NCBI GenBank assembly: GCA_947627065.1
Contig: CANQUN010000004.1
Span: 1 to 64,000 of the forward strand
DNA: 64,000 bases
Origin: an uncultured Clostridia bacterium
GTDB lineage: Bacteria; Bacillota; Clostridia; Christensenellales; Borkfalkiaceae
Direction: 5' to 3'
Shown in pieces: positions 27,801 through 36,668 of the stretch. Positions within the stretch are counted from its first letter, which is position 1; every line of letters starts with the position of its first letter. Under the pieces are notes generated by a model, which searched no databases, had not been told where the DNA came from, and was given only the letters and a program-made list of their open reading frames with translations. Both the position numbers and the translations under genes were made by a program.

Positions 27801-28514
27801 TCAGAAGATTCCGAAAAGGACGCAGCCGATCGTGTTGATGGCGAGGTTTGCACACGCGTGAAGAATCCATGCGGGGTAGATGCAGCCCGCCCTGTCGTCG
27901 AACCAATCGAGCACGAGTCCCGCGGCGGCGAGGGCGGCGATGAGCAGAACGAACACGACGGGATCAAACCACCCCGTCATGATCGCGATGTGGTAGGCGG
28001 CAAACGCGACCGAAGAAAAGGCGTAGCCGACCTTTTTGCCAAGCGCCCCGCCGAGCGCGCCGAAGGCGAACGCGCGAAAGATAAGTTCCTCGCAAAACGA
28101 ATTAACCACGGTTATGTACAGTGCAACAAAAACAAAGTTATCACGCGTAATACCCTCGCCGTTTGTCAACGATTCGGTGATTTTAGAAAAATCGATCACG
28201 CCGCGCAGCAAAAAGAAACCGCCCACCGTAATTCCGTAAATCGCGGCTCCCGCAATCGCGGCGACGAGCAGTCCGCGCTTTTTGGGCACGAAAAATTCCA
28301 TCATGTTGCGGTCCTTCGACAGGAACATGTACGCCAGCGGCGCGGCGACGAAAAAGAGGAGTTTGACGGCAGATTTTACGGCGTACGGTGGCTGCCAAAG
28401 CCCGTCGACCAGCGCCATCGCAACGCAGGCTGCAACCACCGTGCAAATGATGGATATTCCGCGTTGCGGTTTTGAAACCGTCCGCCCCGCACCTTCCCGC
28501 ATAATTTTTCGCAT
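27801..28514 (-). CDS. CPBP (CAAX/Abi-type) intramembrane metalloprotease
   Basis: A 237-residue polytopic membrane protein with the three conserved motifs of the family: EELIFRAF (EExxxR), FAAYH and HACANLAIN. These line a membrane-embedded active site with Glu and His residues. Bacterial members have been linked to processing of peptides, bacteriocin immunity and surface traits; the role here is unknown. AAAGGAG lies seven bases upstream of the start at 28514. Its 3' end has been copied repeatedly downstream, and a further fragment lies at 59221. Confidence 0.85.
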   Translation of the reverse strand: MRKIMREGAGRTVSKPQRGISIICTVVAACVAMALVDGLWQPPYAVKSAVKLLFFVAAPLAYMFLSKDRNMMEFFVPKKRGLLVAAIAGAAIYGITVGGFFLLRGVIDFSKITESLTNGEGITRDNFVFVALYITVVNSFCEELIFRAFAFGALGGALGKKVGYAFSSVAFAAYHIAIMTGWFDPVVFVLLIAALAAAGLVLDWFDDRAGCIYPAWILHACANLAINTIGCVLFGIF

Positions 28515-28878
28515 AAAAACTCCTTTTTTACATTATTACATCTTTGACTCTGCGCTGCAAGCAATACGTCCAAAATTTCTCAAAAGTGCCCTAAATCTCA
28601 CAAAAACGCCGCTTTTTAGTTCTGCGGCGGGCTGTCTGAAACAGGCGTCCAGCCGCGGATAGCACCCGCAACACTCCGTCCAATCGGTATATTACATTGT
28701 CCCGTAATCATTTCGCAAACCATGCCGCAGCCGCGGATAGCACCCGCGGCAAAGGGGCAAAAAAGCCGCACGAGTCTGCGGCCAAAGTTTTACACAACAA
28801 AACCCCAACAAATTCCAAAACCCTGCGGCACAATTTTATCAAAAAAAACGAAATCGTCCCCGATAAATCCGTAAAATC
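28515..28878. other. Intergenic region with repeats
   Basis: It holds a family A element at 28582-28617 (AAAAGTGCCCTAAATCTCAC, then AAAAACGCCGCTTTTT) and, from 28655, short pieces of family C with CCGCGGATAGCACCCGC occurring twice. No gene is seen. Confidence 0.6.
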
Positions 28879-29775
28879 TCAACTCCAGAGACGGTCGGGG
28901 TCAAAGCCGTAAACTTGCACGAGGTCAAAGCAATCGCTCATGGCAATGTTCTGCGGGGTAACCACGGCGCCGCCGTTGCTGTCAACGTCGATGCCAAAGT
29001 GCCTGAACACGTACCAAACGAAGTGCGCGCAGTGGGTTCGCACAGGCTCGTCGGGGAATTTTTTGGAAAACACGCCCACGAAAAAGTCGTACGGCAGGCC
29101 TTGGAGAGTGGCGGCGTATTCGGCAATGTCGTCGGCGGTGATGCCCGCGCTCTCAGCGACGTCGCTTTTAAGTCTCAGCACGAGAATGGCGGGGCGGACG
29201 GCAAACGTGGCGATGTCCGCTTCCTTAACCACGCCGTCCTCGCCGTAACCCGCCGACTCGAGAATCTTGACCGTTGCGCCGTCGGTGTCCGCCACGAGCG
29301 CGGCGTGGCCGAAGCGGATGAATGACAGGTGGGTGGACGTGGAAATGAGCACGTCGCCCGGTTTGAGGCTGGGCAGCGGAATTTCCTCGTCGTAATAATC
29401 GAGGCAGAGGAAGGGTGCAAACGACGACCGAACCATGGGAATTTGCGTGAAATAGAGGGTTTTTAACCTCAGAATCCGCTGCACGGTGTACTTGTCGATC
29501 CGCCCGCCGCTCATGATATCGTCAAGTGCGGTTTGGGTAAGCCCGGTGTTTCGGAACACGGCGCGGTAGTCGTCGCCTCCAAAATCTTCGCGGTTTTTGG
29601 AGAGAATGGCCTGCAAGTCGTCGTCGCTCATCTGCGCGTAATCGGGGTGCCACGGCTCGTAATTGTGGGCAAAGTTCACGCCCGCGCCGAGCACGGCGAG
29701 CACGACAATGACCGCCGCAAGCACGCACGCCACGGCAATCAACGCCTTTTTAGTTTTGGATAAAGCCGCTCTCAT
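28879..29775 (-). CDS. Membrane-anchored YiiX/YycO-like (permuted NlpC/P60) hydrolase
   Basis: A 298-residue protein with one N-terminal helix and an exported domain. LKPGDVLISTSTHLSFIRFGHAALV carries the His of the permuted NlpC/P60 fold, and LPYDFFVG ... THCAHFVWYVFRHFGID carries the Cys. This order (His before Cys) is typical of the YiiX/YycO group. Members are papain-like hydrolases or acyltransferases acting on cell-wall peptides or lipids. The specific reaction is unknown. It is monocistronic, and its start (ATG at 29775) follows an AT-rich region. Confidence 0.65.
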   Translation of the reverse strand: MRAALSKTKKALIAVACVLAAVIVVLAVLGAGVNFAHNYEPWHPDYAQMSDDDLQAILSKNREDFGGDDYRAVFRNTGLTQTALDDIMSGGRIDKYTVQRILRLKTLYFTQIPMVRSSFAPFLCLDYYDEEIPLPSLKPGDVLISTSTHLSFIRFGHAALVADTDGATVKILESAGYGEDGVVKEADIATFAVRPAILVLRLKSDVAESAGITADDIAEYAATLQGLPYDFFVGVFSKKFPDEPVRTHCAHFVWYVFRHFGIDVDSNGGAVVTPQNIAMSDCFDLVQVYGFDPDRLWS

Positions 29776-30306
29776 GATTTTGGAATTAACAATGACTATA
29801 TCAATATTTTATATATAAAATACAGTTTGTGTTATTTTTTATCCGTGTAATGTTCCCTTGCGCCGTGCGGGCACGGGCAGTTAATTTTTGACATCTTTCA
29901 CAATGTTTTGCCCGCTATATTTGTCATCGGCGTAATTATAACATAAGACGACGGAAAAATCAAGCGAATGTATGTTGAAAGTTTAATTCTTTGCCGCATT
30001 ACGATATGTTGCCGCAGGGCAATCAAAACATGTTGCCGCGGGACAGTCGGGAAATCATAACCGCGGCCTCGGGAAAATCGGGCGAACCGTGCAACGGAAC
30101 CCAAGTTTACTCGTTTGTCTCTTACTAAACCGCCGTCCGTTCTGCCGTGGGTTTTGTCTGTCTCAAATGAAAAAGTGGCCTTTTTCGCGAAAAAAACGGC
30201 ACGTTCGGCCATGCCGAAAGTGAAAATTACGGACAATTTTTTCCATTCGCCCGTCAAACGGTTGTCAATAACAAAAAAATATGTTACAGTTAATTCGGAG
30301 ATAAAA
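29776..30306. other. Intergenic region between divergent genes
   Basis: Apart from a family A element at 30170-30205 and two short ATGTTGCCGC repeats near 30006 and 30031, I see no coding potential. The promoter of the 30307 gene is at its right end. Confidence 0.55.
30262..30290 (+). promoter_or_regulatory. Promoter of the YcxB-like gene
   Basis: TTGTCA, a 17 nt spacer and TACAGT, 16 bases before the start. Confidence 0.55.
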
Positions 30307-30822
30307 ATGATAGAAGTAAATGCAGTTTTCAACAAAGAACGCGTCAAAAAATTGAGTCTCGGCAAGAGAATCGGCAACATGATACTCTTTCCCATAATCT
30401 GCGCCGCGCTCGTTGCGGGCGGCACGATCGCGCTCGTTAGGGGAACGGAAAGCGTTTCCCAACTCATCATCGCCATCGTCGTGCTGGTCATGGGGCCTGC
30501 GCTGCTCGTGCTCATGGGCTTTCTCATCCGCTCGGACCTCAAGGCCGAATACAAGGTGTTCGGTGTGGACGAGGGGGAGACGGTCATGAATTTCAAGTTT
30601 GCCGACAAGGGTTTTTACGTTTCGCTGGCCGCGGGCGGCGAAAAGGAAAAGGAGGCCATTTCCTACAAGAGCCTCTACAAAGTCAAGCGCACCCGCGCCT
30701 GTTTCATGTTTTACATCAGTAAGGAAGAGATCTTTTACGTCCCGTGCGACTGCTTCGTTTCGGGCACGCCGGACGACCTGTTCAAACTTCTTTACGGCAA
30801 CAAGGTCATCCTCGATTATTGA
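30307..30822 (+). CDS. YcxB-like membrane protein
   Basis: A 171-residue protein with two adjacent transmembrane helices (residues about 20-70) and a C-terminal cytoplasmic domain. ISYKSLYKVKRTRACFMFYISK and EIFYVPCDCF match the YcxB-like domain of Firmicutes. Function unknown in the family. The start at 30307 is preceded by CGGAGAT and a promoter; the longer upstream frame runs through a family A repeat and is not credible. A reversed family A element begins directly after the stop codon. Confidence 0.7.
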   Translation: MIEVNAVFNKERVKKLSLGKRIGNMILFPIICAALVAGGTIALVRGTESVSQLIIAIVVLVMGPALLVLMGFLIRSDLKAEYKVFGVDEGETVMNFKFADKGFYVSLAAGGEKEKEAISYKSLYKVKRTRACFMFYISKEEIFYVPCDCFVSGTPDDLFKLLYGNKVILDY

Positions 30823-30848
30823 GTTTTTGTGAGAAAAAGGCCACTTTT
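30823..30848 (-). repeat. Family A element, reversed, adjacent to a stop codon
   Basis: GTTTTTGTGAGAAAAAGGCC, then ACTTTT, starts directly after the stop codon of the YcxB-like gene. Confidence 0.75.
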
Positions 30849-30964
30849 GATAATTTGCCCCTCGTCGCGCACCCGTTTGCCGCCTAAACGGCGACAGGAC
30901 AAAGCGGCGTATTCGGCAACGGATTTACAACAATATTATATAATAAGCCGTTCATGGCACATGG

Positions 30965-30990
30965 GAGAAAGCGGAAACGCTTTCTCTTTT
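30965..30990 (+). terminator. Terminator with GAAA tetraloop
   Basis: GAGAAAGCG and CGCTTTCTC form a perfect 9 bp stem closed by GAAA, followed by TTTT. Confidence 0.85.
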
Positions 30991-31222
30991 CATATTGCAT
31001 TTGCAGGTGCCGTGCGGTTTGTTTGTTCAGATTGCAGTGGGATATTCCCCGCCGCGTGTCGCAGGCTGTCCGCTGCGTCCTCAACCTGCCCCGCCGCGGG
31101 CTGTCCGCTCCGCCCGTCAACCTATCGTGTGCCGCTGCAAGTATTGGGAAACGGCCGTTCCGCGGCCCGAATCTTCGGACAAACATTCGACACTAATTCC
31201 CGCAATATGTCAAAATATGCGC

Positions 31223-31250
31223 TTAAATTACGTGTAAATTGTTATATAAT
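31223..31250 (+). promoter_or_regulatory. Promoter of minD-minE
   Basis: TTAAAT, a 16 nt spacer and TATAAT, 36 bases before minD. Confidence 0.55.
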
Positions 31251-31286
31251 CGGGTGTGTTGCCCGCCTTGCGGGAAAGGGGATAAT

Positions 31287-32063
31287 ATGTCAAGGAGCAT
31301 TGTCATAACTTCGGGCAAAGGCGGCGTCGGCAAGACGACGGTAACCGCCAACCTCGCTTACCGCCTTGCGGTCATGGGTGAGCGCGTCCTCGCGGCGGAC
31401 GGCGATCTTGGGCTTAACAACCTCGACGTTGCAATGGGCGTAGAGGGCAAAGTTTCGTACGATTTTTTCGACTGTATGGAAGAAAAGTGCCGCCCAAAGC
31501 AAGCCGTTGTCCAAAGCCCGTGGCACAAGAACCTGTTCGTCATGCCCGCGTGTTTCGGCAAGAACCGCCCCTCGTTTGCCGATGCCGACATGCAGGCCGT
31601 GATAAACGAACTGTCCCGCCTGTTCGACTACGTTCTCCTCGACTGTCCCGCCGGGGTGGACGCGGGTTTCCGCCGTGCGGTAAATTGCTGCAACGAGGCG
31701 CTGGTCGTCATAACCCCGCACATCTCAAGCATTCGCGACGCCGATAAGGTGGTCAATATAATAAGTGAAACTAAAAAGTGTCCGCGTATTATAGTCAACA
31801 AAATGCGCGGCGACCTGTCCGCGGACGGAGAGATACTGAAGCCTAAAGAAATTGCCGAACTTCTCAAAACCGACCTTGCGGGAGTCATTCCCGAGGACGA
31901 CGGAATCGTTTCGGGCATGACCTTGGGGCGGGGCAGAAGCGGCCGCGCGTTCTCCATGCTCGCGTCCAACGTTCACACGGGCAAGGCTCGGCTGTACGAT
32001 TGCGAAAGCCGATACCTCGGTTTTTTCGGAAGCATCCGCCGCAAACTCAAGCGCATATTATAA
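31287..32063 (+). CDS. minD: Septum site-determining ATPase MinD
   Basis: A 258-residue ATPase with the deviant Walker A GKGGVGKTT (K11 and K16), the DGDLGLNNLD switch region and LLDCPAG. The C-terminal FFGSIRRKLKRIL is the amphipathic membrane-targeting helix. MinD cycles on the membrane with MinE and recruits MinC, blocking FtsZ rings away from midcell. ATG 31287 is preceded by GGGAAAGGGG; the longer frame from 31239 overlaps the promoter. It is followed after 10 bases by a minE-like gene, the classic pairing. MinC is not in this window. Confidence 0.9.
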   Translation: MSRSIVITSGKGGVGKTTVTANLAYRLAVMGERVLAADGDLGLNNLDVAMGVEGKVSYDFFDCMEEKCRPKQAVVQSPWHKNLFVMPACFGKNRPSFADADMQAVINELSRLFDYVLLDCPAGVDAGFRRAVNCCNEALVVITPHISSIRDADKVVNIISETKKCPRIIVNKMRGDLSADGEILKPKEIAELLKTDLAGVIPEDDGIVSGMTLGRGRSGRAFSMLASNVHTGKARLYDCESRYLGFFGSIRRKLKRIL

Positions 32064-32073
32064 GGAGAAAATC

Positions 32074-32334
32074 ATGAAAACCAAACGACTCGAAAACGAC
32101 CTTGCCCGTATAAGATCGGTCATCGAAGGCGACCGCAAAAACGTTTCCGCCGACGCCGAAAAAATGCTGAAATACGATTTAACCTGCGTTTTACGGGGTT
32201 ATTTTGAAATGTGCTCGACTCCCGAAATCGAAATGATACCCATCCGCGGCGGGATAGGGGTGAAGATTCGCCTCAACGCCCGCAGCGTGAAATCGGCGGG
32301 CGTGCGCGCCGCAGACGGCGGAATAATCGCCTGA
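32074..32334 (+). CDS. minE: Cell division topological specificity factor MinE
   Basis: An 86-residue protein. ARIRSVIEGDR matches the MinD-interacting helix, and MLKYDLTCVLRGYFEM followed by EIEMIPIRGGIGVKIRLNA fits the helix-strand dimerisation domain of MinE. Similarity is moderate and the call leans on the position directly after minD. TAAGGAGA lies upstream of the ATG. It would stimulate the MinD ATPase and set the position of the division site. Endospore formers may have MinE alongside or instead of DivIVA-type systems. Confidence 0.8.
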   Translation: MKTKRLENDLARIRSVIEGDRKNVSADAEKMLKYDLTCVLRGYFEMCSTPEIEMIPIRGGIGVKIRLNARSVKSAGVRAADGGIIA

Positions 32335-32603
32335 AACGCACAGATTTTTCTGTTTATTTCCAAATCCGTAAACTATATGGAAAATAAAGTTGTAATATTG
32401 ACCTAAAAATGTAACGCGGGCATGGCTTTGTCATTTCCGTCGTTTTCCGTGCGGCGATTACCCTGTGGCAATCGCCGCACACTACCAAAAAACACGTACG
32501 CAAAACGCCTCGGTTACACACGAAATTCGGCTGTCCCGACGGAGCACATTTTCTCAAAAAGTGGCCTAAATCTCACAAAAACGGGCATTTTTTCCATGCA
32601 GCG
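32335..32603. other. Intergenic region between convergent minE and gerC
   Basis: No gene is seen. A family A element closes it at 32556-32593 (AAAAAGTGGCCTAAATCTCA, then CAAAAACGGGCATTTTTT), in a position where it could act as a shared terminator. Confidence 0.55.
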
Positions 32604-34100
32604 TCAGCTGTAACTTTCCGCCGTAACCGAAACGCGCACGGCGGTATTTTGCAATATTATGTCCTTGTACGCCTCGTAATATCTGTTGCAGGTGCGGTAG
32701 AGCCTGTCTTTCACTTCAAAAACGTCGCACCCGCGGGCGCGGTTGTCCTCAAAGATCTCGTACACGATTCGCGCAAGGTAGGTTTCGGCATCCCTGAGAA
32801 CGTTGTCGGGCACCACGTAACTGCTCGCGGGCTTGCCGGGCGGCACGGTAACCGTCGTGTCCTCGATTTTGGCAAACACTTTCAGGCCGATGTACAGCGT
32901 GGGGCGGCCGTTCTCCATCTTCAGCGACATTTTGCCGCAATTGTCGTTGAGAGAAAGGAAGACGTCGGCCTTCTTTCCCATGTACTCGCTGCCCGAAATT
33001 TCCACGTAAGTAACCCCGTTCTTGTGCTTTATCAGGTTGTAAACCACGGTGTGTTCGCCGTCCATCACGCCCACGGGTTTGCCGTTTTCAAACAGGAGCG
33101 TAGAAGTCGCGTCGTACAGTTTGCCCGCTTCCTTTCCTTGGTCCTCGCCCTGACTTCCGCCCTGACTGTCGTCCGCCGCACAGGGGAGCGAACCCGCGTT
33201 TCTCCTCTTCCTCGTCTCCGCCGCAAGCGGCACGAAAGCCGTGTTTTCCGCTTGCGGACCGCCCGTCGCGCGGGACGCTGAATTTTCAATAAGTGGCCTA
33301 TTTCTCACATTAACGCCGCATTCTTGCACTTTTTCGCAAGCCGAACGCCCGCCGCAATCGCCGCAAACGCACGCATTGTCAACACCGCAAACGCGGCAGC
33401 CGCCGTCAACTCCGTTCCGTTCGTTCGTTCCGTAAAACGCCGCCTGTCCTTGCCCGTCTTGGCTTTGTTCGCCTTGTCCGCTTTCATCGTCCGCCCCGCC
33501 TTGGGTGTTAACCATCTTGACGAGGGGCATGAGCGAAAACCCGCTTGCCGAATAATACCCCATGGCAAATTCCCTGAGGCTCGCGATGGAGACGTTGGAA
33601 GAGGAGCGTGCGTCGGCTTCGAGAATCTTGTAGAGCGAAAGCGCAGAAAAATCGTCGAGGGGAGAGGCCGCCCTGAGCACGTCGCCCGCCTTGCCTTCTG
33701 CGGCGCACAGTTGGGCGGTGTCCTGCAGACGGACGTTCCGCACAAAATAATCCACACTGTTCATCACGCCTTCCCCGATGACCTCGCTTCCCAAGATGAT
33801 GACGTTGCAGAACGACAGGTTGGGGTACCAGCCCGTGCGCGTGCCGATATCCTCAATCGCAAGCCCCAGCGTTTCGCCCCGCCCCGTCAGAACGGCCGCG
33901 CTACCCGCCGCCTGTTCGCCCGCCTTGGGCACGGCAATCTGTGCAGACACTTCGTAATTCTCCCCGTCCTTGTCTATGCCGAGTTCCACGATTATCGCCG
34001 TTTCTTTGATATCTATCAGCGTAAAATCGTTGCTCAGATACAGTACGAGGGTGATGAGGGTGAGGATTATGAGAATTTTACTATTAAGAAACCGTTTCAT
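32604..34100 (-). CDS. GerC-type spore germination protein with Cys-rich insert
   Basis: A 498-residue Ger(x)C family protein, third gene of a gerA-gerB-gerC operon. N-terminal FTLIDIKETAIIVELGIDKDGENYEVSAQIAVP and the C-terminal half (GLKVFAKIEDTTVTVPP onward) are typical. Most relatives are lipoproteins of the germinant receptor in the spore inner membrane; here the N-terminal helix lacks an obvious lipobox. GGAGGAAG before ATG 34100 sets the start, 17 bases inside gerB. Residues about 210-330 form an unusual low-complexity insert with eight cysteines (GGCRVCGVDNACVCGDCGG). Part of it is encoded by a family A repeat at 33288. Relatives usually have about 370-400 residues. Confidence 0.85.
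   Translation of the reverse strand: MKRFLNSKILIILTLITLVLYLSNDFTLIDIKETAIIVELGIDKDGENYEVSAQIAVPKAGEQAAGSAAVLTGRGETLGLAIEDIGTRTGWYPNLSFCNVIILGSEVIGEGVMNSVDYFVRNVRLQDTAQLCAAEGKAGDVLRAASPLDDFSALSLYKILEADARSSSNVSIASLREFAMGYYSASGFSLMPLVKMVNTQGGADDESGQGEQSQDGQGQAAFYGTNERNGVDGGCRVCGVDNACVCGDCGGRSACEKVQECGVNVRNRPLIENSASRATGGPQAENTAFVPLAAETRKRRNAGSLPCAADDSQGGSQGEDQGKEAGKLYDATSTLLFENGKPVGVMDGEHTVVYNLIKHKNGVTYVEISGSEYMGKKADVFLSLNDNCGKMSLKMENGRPTLYIGLKVFAKIEDTTVTVPPGKPASSYVVPDNVLRDAETYLARIVYEIFEDNRARGCDVFEVKDRLYRTCNRYYEAYKDIILQNTAVRVSVTAESYS
33288..33323 (+). repeat. Family A element inside gerC
   Basis: AATAAGTGGCCTATTTCTCA, then CATTAACGCCGCATTCTT. On the gerC strand it is read as ECGVNVRNRPLIENS without breaking the frame. 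Confidence 0.7.
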
Positions 34101-35157
34101 CTTTCTTCCTCCCGAATAGCGCCGCCGCGGGTATGAGATAGGCGAACACGAGCATGAACGGCGTAAAGTATCGTTCAAACGCGGCGATGAGCGACTGCAG
34201 GCAGGTGCGCAAGACGAGCGCCGCCGCTATGAGTAGGCCGTTGACTATAAACGCGGCAAGCCGTCCGCCCTTCCACCCGAAGGCCGTTTTCAGACAATCT
34301 GCCGAGAACACCGCGGGCACGGACAGCGACAGCACGGACGCAAAGTTGATGAGCAGCGACGCCACGTAGTCAAACCTGCCCACGTTTGACAGTGCGATGG
34401 AATATTTGGTCATCTTGGCAATGGCGTAAATCTGCCTCACGGCAATGTCGCCGTAAATCCCCGTGAACAGCGCAAACACAAAAACGCTAAACAGCGCGGT
34501 TGCAGCAAAGGTAATTGCAACCGACAGATAAAAGTGTTTTTCCTTTTTGATTCTGCCCGCCAAAAACAGCACGACGATGGGCTGCCCGTACCATATCGCC
34601 GCGTTGTAAATGGCCGATAATGTGCGATTCAGGGGGTTTTTCAAAAGAGGAAGCAGGTAGTAGGGGCGGAAAGTTCCCACCGAGAGGAACACCGTAAGCG
34701 AAAAGCCCGCCACCGTAAACCAAAACATTATCTCCCCGACTCGGGACATAACTTTAAGCCCTTTGAGCGAGAGGTAGAGCGAGACTATGAAAAAGGGCAT
34801 GAAAGTCAGGACCGAAGGAGACGTTTCGTAAAGCGTGGTCTCGGTGTAGTCGCGCTGTTCAAACACGGGCACGACGGCTTTCAGCAAAAAGTACACGGCG
34901 TAGAGGAAAAAGACAATCCTTGCAAAAACGCGCCCGAGGCTCCGCTCCAGAACGTCGTAGAAGGTGTCCCCCTCAAACCGCTTTACAAAGAAGAGGCAGG
35001 CGGCAAGCAGCAGCCCGTCGGCCAAAAAGTTGACGAGGGCGGCAAACCACGCGTCCTGCCCCGCAAGCCCCGCGTACAGCGCGGGCAGAATGAGAAATTT
35101 GGAAGCGGGTATGAGCGTTACGAGCAGCATGCACAGTTGTTTTTTTGTGGCGCACAT
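34084..35157 (-). CDS. GerB-type spore germination permease
   Basis: A 357-residue integral membrane protein with about ten helices, of the amino-acid-permease-like GerB family (TKKQLCMLLVTLIPASKFLILP at the start; YETSPSVLTFMPFFIVSLYLS in the middle). GerB subunits form the germinant-binding part of the receptor with GerA and GerC. The start ATG at 35157 shares a base with the gerA stop, so translation is coupled. The open frame upstream of it lies within gerA and is not used. Expression in the forespore under sigma-G is expected from knowledge of such operons. Confidence 0.9.
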   Translation of the reverse strand: MCATKKQLCMLLVTLIPASKFLILPALYAGLAGQDAWFAALVNFLADGLLLAACLFFVKRFEGDTFYDVLERSLGRVFARIVFFLYAVYFLLKAVVPVFEQRDYTETTLYETSPSVLTFMPFFIVSLYLSLKGLKVMSRVGEIMFWFTVAGFSLTVFLSVGTFRPYYLLPLLKNPLNRTLSAIYNAAIWYGQPIVVLFLAGRIKKEKHFYLSVAITFAATALFSVFVFALFTGIYGDIAVRQIYAIAKMTKYSIALSNVGRFDYVASLLINFASVLSLSVPAVFSADCLKTAFGWKGGRLAAFIVNGLLIAAALVLRTCLQSLIAAFERYFTPFMLVFAYLIPAAALFGRKKDETVS

Positions 35158-36602
35158 CACTTTTCTCCTTTCGCCGCGCGGTATCTTCTTGCGTTTTTTT
35201 GACCTATGCTGGCGGGGCGGTACTCCATTTCGGAAAGAAAGCCGAGGTAAAATGTGTCCTTCAAATCCCCGGGCACGAGCGGGGCGAAGGGGGCGAGGAT
35301 GGGAGTGCCGAAGTTTTCCAGCGAACAAAGATATACCACGAGGGCCGCCACCGCAAGGATAATTCCGTAAACGCCCGCCGCACCCGCGATGATCAGGAGG
35401 ACTATTCTTATGGTGGAAAGCGTCTCCACGAGTTCGGGCACGGTGTACAGGCTGATCGCGCTCAGCGACATGATGAGTATGGCGGGGGAAGAGACGATGC
35501 CCGCCCGCACGGCGGTGTCGCCAAGCACCAGCGCGCCAACCACCGAAAGGGCCATTCCCGCGTACTTCGGCATGCGGATGCTCGCCTCGTTGAGAATTTC
35601 AAATATCAATAGAATGAAAAACATCTCAAAACTCGGTGACATGGGGATTCCCTTTATGCTGTTGATGAGAGTGAGTAAAAAGTTCAAGGGGATGAATTGC
35701 AGGTGAAAGAGTTGAGAAGCCACGTAAAACGCGGGTAAAAGCACCGCCATGACCACCGCGGCAATGCGAATCCACCTCGTGAAGTTGGAGCGGAGGGTCA
35801 TCGCATAGTAGTCCTCGGGGTTTTGAAAATCTTCTATGAGCAGGTACGGCAATGTCAATACAATGGGCGAACCGTCCGCAATCACGGCAATCCGTCCTTC
35901 CATCAGCCGCGCCGCCACAACGTCGGGCTTTTCGGCGGTGTTCACCTGCTTGAAGAGCGACGCCTTGTGCTTGCACAGCAGTTTGGCAAGGTAGGACGAG
36001 TCGGGTATGCAGTCGATGTCAATCTGTTTCAGCTTTTCAAAAATCTCCGTTGCAAGATGCTCGTCGGCTATGGAATCGATGTACACAACCGACACGGCCG
36101 TTTCCGAAACCCTGCCCACGGACAGGTTTTTCACCTTGAAATGTTCGCTCTTTATCCTGCGGCGAAGGAGCGACAGGTTAGTCTTTATGCTCTCGTTAAA
36201 CCCTTCCCTCGGGCCTTTGATGACCGTCTGCAGGGGCGGTTCGCTCACCGCGCGCACCTCAAATTTTTTAAGGTCGCAGGCAAAGAAACCCGCCACGCCC
36301 TCCACGATGAACGCGGGACTTCCGCCAAGCACTTCGGCGGCAAACTCCTTGGCGTCGCCGCCCGTCTTGACGTTTGCAACCTCCACCGCCGCGGCGAGAT
36401 TTTCAAGCGAAAACTGCCCGTTAAAGTGAGATAAAGGCCGTATTGCGCATTCGCCGAGCATGTCTTTGTCGGAGATGGAATCGACGTACAGCACGGTTGC
36501 CCGCCTGCCGCCCGCGCGGAATTCAAAACTTATCACGTCGTCGCTCGACAGGATTTTTTGGACGCTCTCGACGTCTTTTTGGTATTCGCCCGTAAGTTTC
36601 AT
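35157..36602 (-). CDS. GerA-type spore germination protein
   Basis: A 481-residue GerA/SpoVAF family protein. The N-terminal soluble domain starts near DVESVQKILSSDDVISFEFR, and LLRRRIKSEHFKVKNLSVGR, VYIDSIAD and EGRIAVIADGSPIVLTLPYLL are family hallmarks. Four or five membrane helices follow, then a short cytoplasmic tail. It forms the oligomeric channel-like part of the nutrient germinant receptor. It is first in the operon. No ribosome binding site precedes its ATG, and a TATACTG element ends six bases upstream, so the transcript may be leaderless. Confidence 0.92.
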   Translation of the reverse strand: MKLTGEYQKDVESVQKILSSDDVISFEFRAGGRRATVLYVDSISDKDMLGECAIRPLSHFNGQFSLENLAAAVEVANVKTGGDAKEFAAEVLGGSPAFIVEGVAGFFACDLKKFEVRAVSEPPLQTVIKGPREGFNESIKTNLSLLRRRIKSEHFKVKNLSVGRVSETAVSVVYIDSIADEHLATEIFEKLKQIDIDCIPDSSYLAKLLCKHKASLFKQVNTAEKPDVVAARLMEGRIAVIADGSPIVLTLPYLLIEDFQNPEDYYAMTLRSNFTRWIRIAAVVMAVLLPAFYVASQLFHLQFIPLNFLLTLINSIKGIPMSPSFEMFFILLIFEILNEASIRMPKYAGMALSVVGALVLGDTAVRAGIVSSPAILIMSLSAISLYTVPELVETLSTIRIVLLIIAGAAGVYGIILAVAALVVYLCSLENFGTPILAPFAPLVPGDLKDTFYLGFLSEMEYRPASIGQKNARRYRAAKGEK

Positions 36603-36608
36603 AAAAAC

Positions 36609-36636
36609 AGTATAAATATTTCACGGGGAATAATAC
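36609..36636 (-). promoter_or_regulatory. Candidate sigma-G promoter of the ger operon
   Basis: Reading the - strand, GTATT, a 17 nt spacer and TATACTG resemble the sigma-G consensus (GHATR, then CATWHTA). It ends six bases before the gerA ATG. Confidence 0.4.
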
Positions 36637-36639
36637 CCG

Positions 36640-36668
36640 TTGACTTGAAAGGACGGCTGTGTTATAAT
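36640..36668 (+). promoter_or_regulatory. Promoter of the 36675 gene (leaderless)
   Basis: TTGACT, a 17 nt spacer and TATAAT. The -10 box ends six bases before the ATG, so transcription should start at or next to the start codon. Confidence 0.7.

Larger units (their letters stand above)
30849..31286. other. Intergenic region before minD
   Basis: It holds a terminator at 30965 and a short imperfect duplication around 31048-31130 (CAGGCTGTCCGCTGCG, then CGGGCTGTCCGCTCCG). No gene is seen. Confidence 0.5.

Noticed and set aside
32604..33500. gerC as a frameshifted pseudogene
   Set aside because: The insert is odd, but both conserved halves lie in one uninterrupted frame and the operon overlaps are intact.
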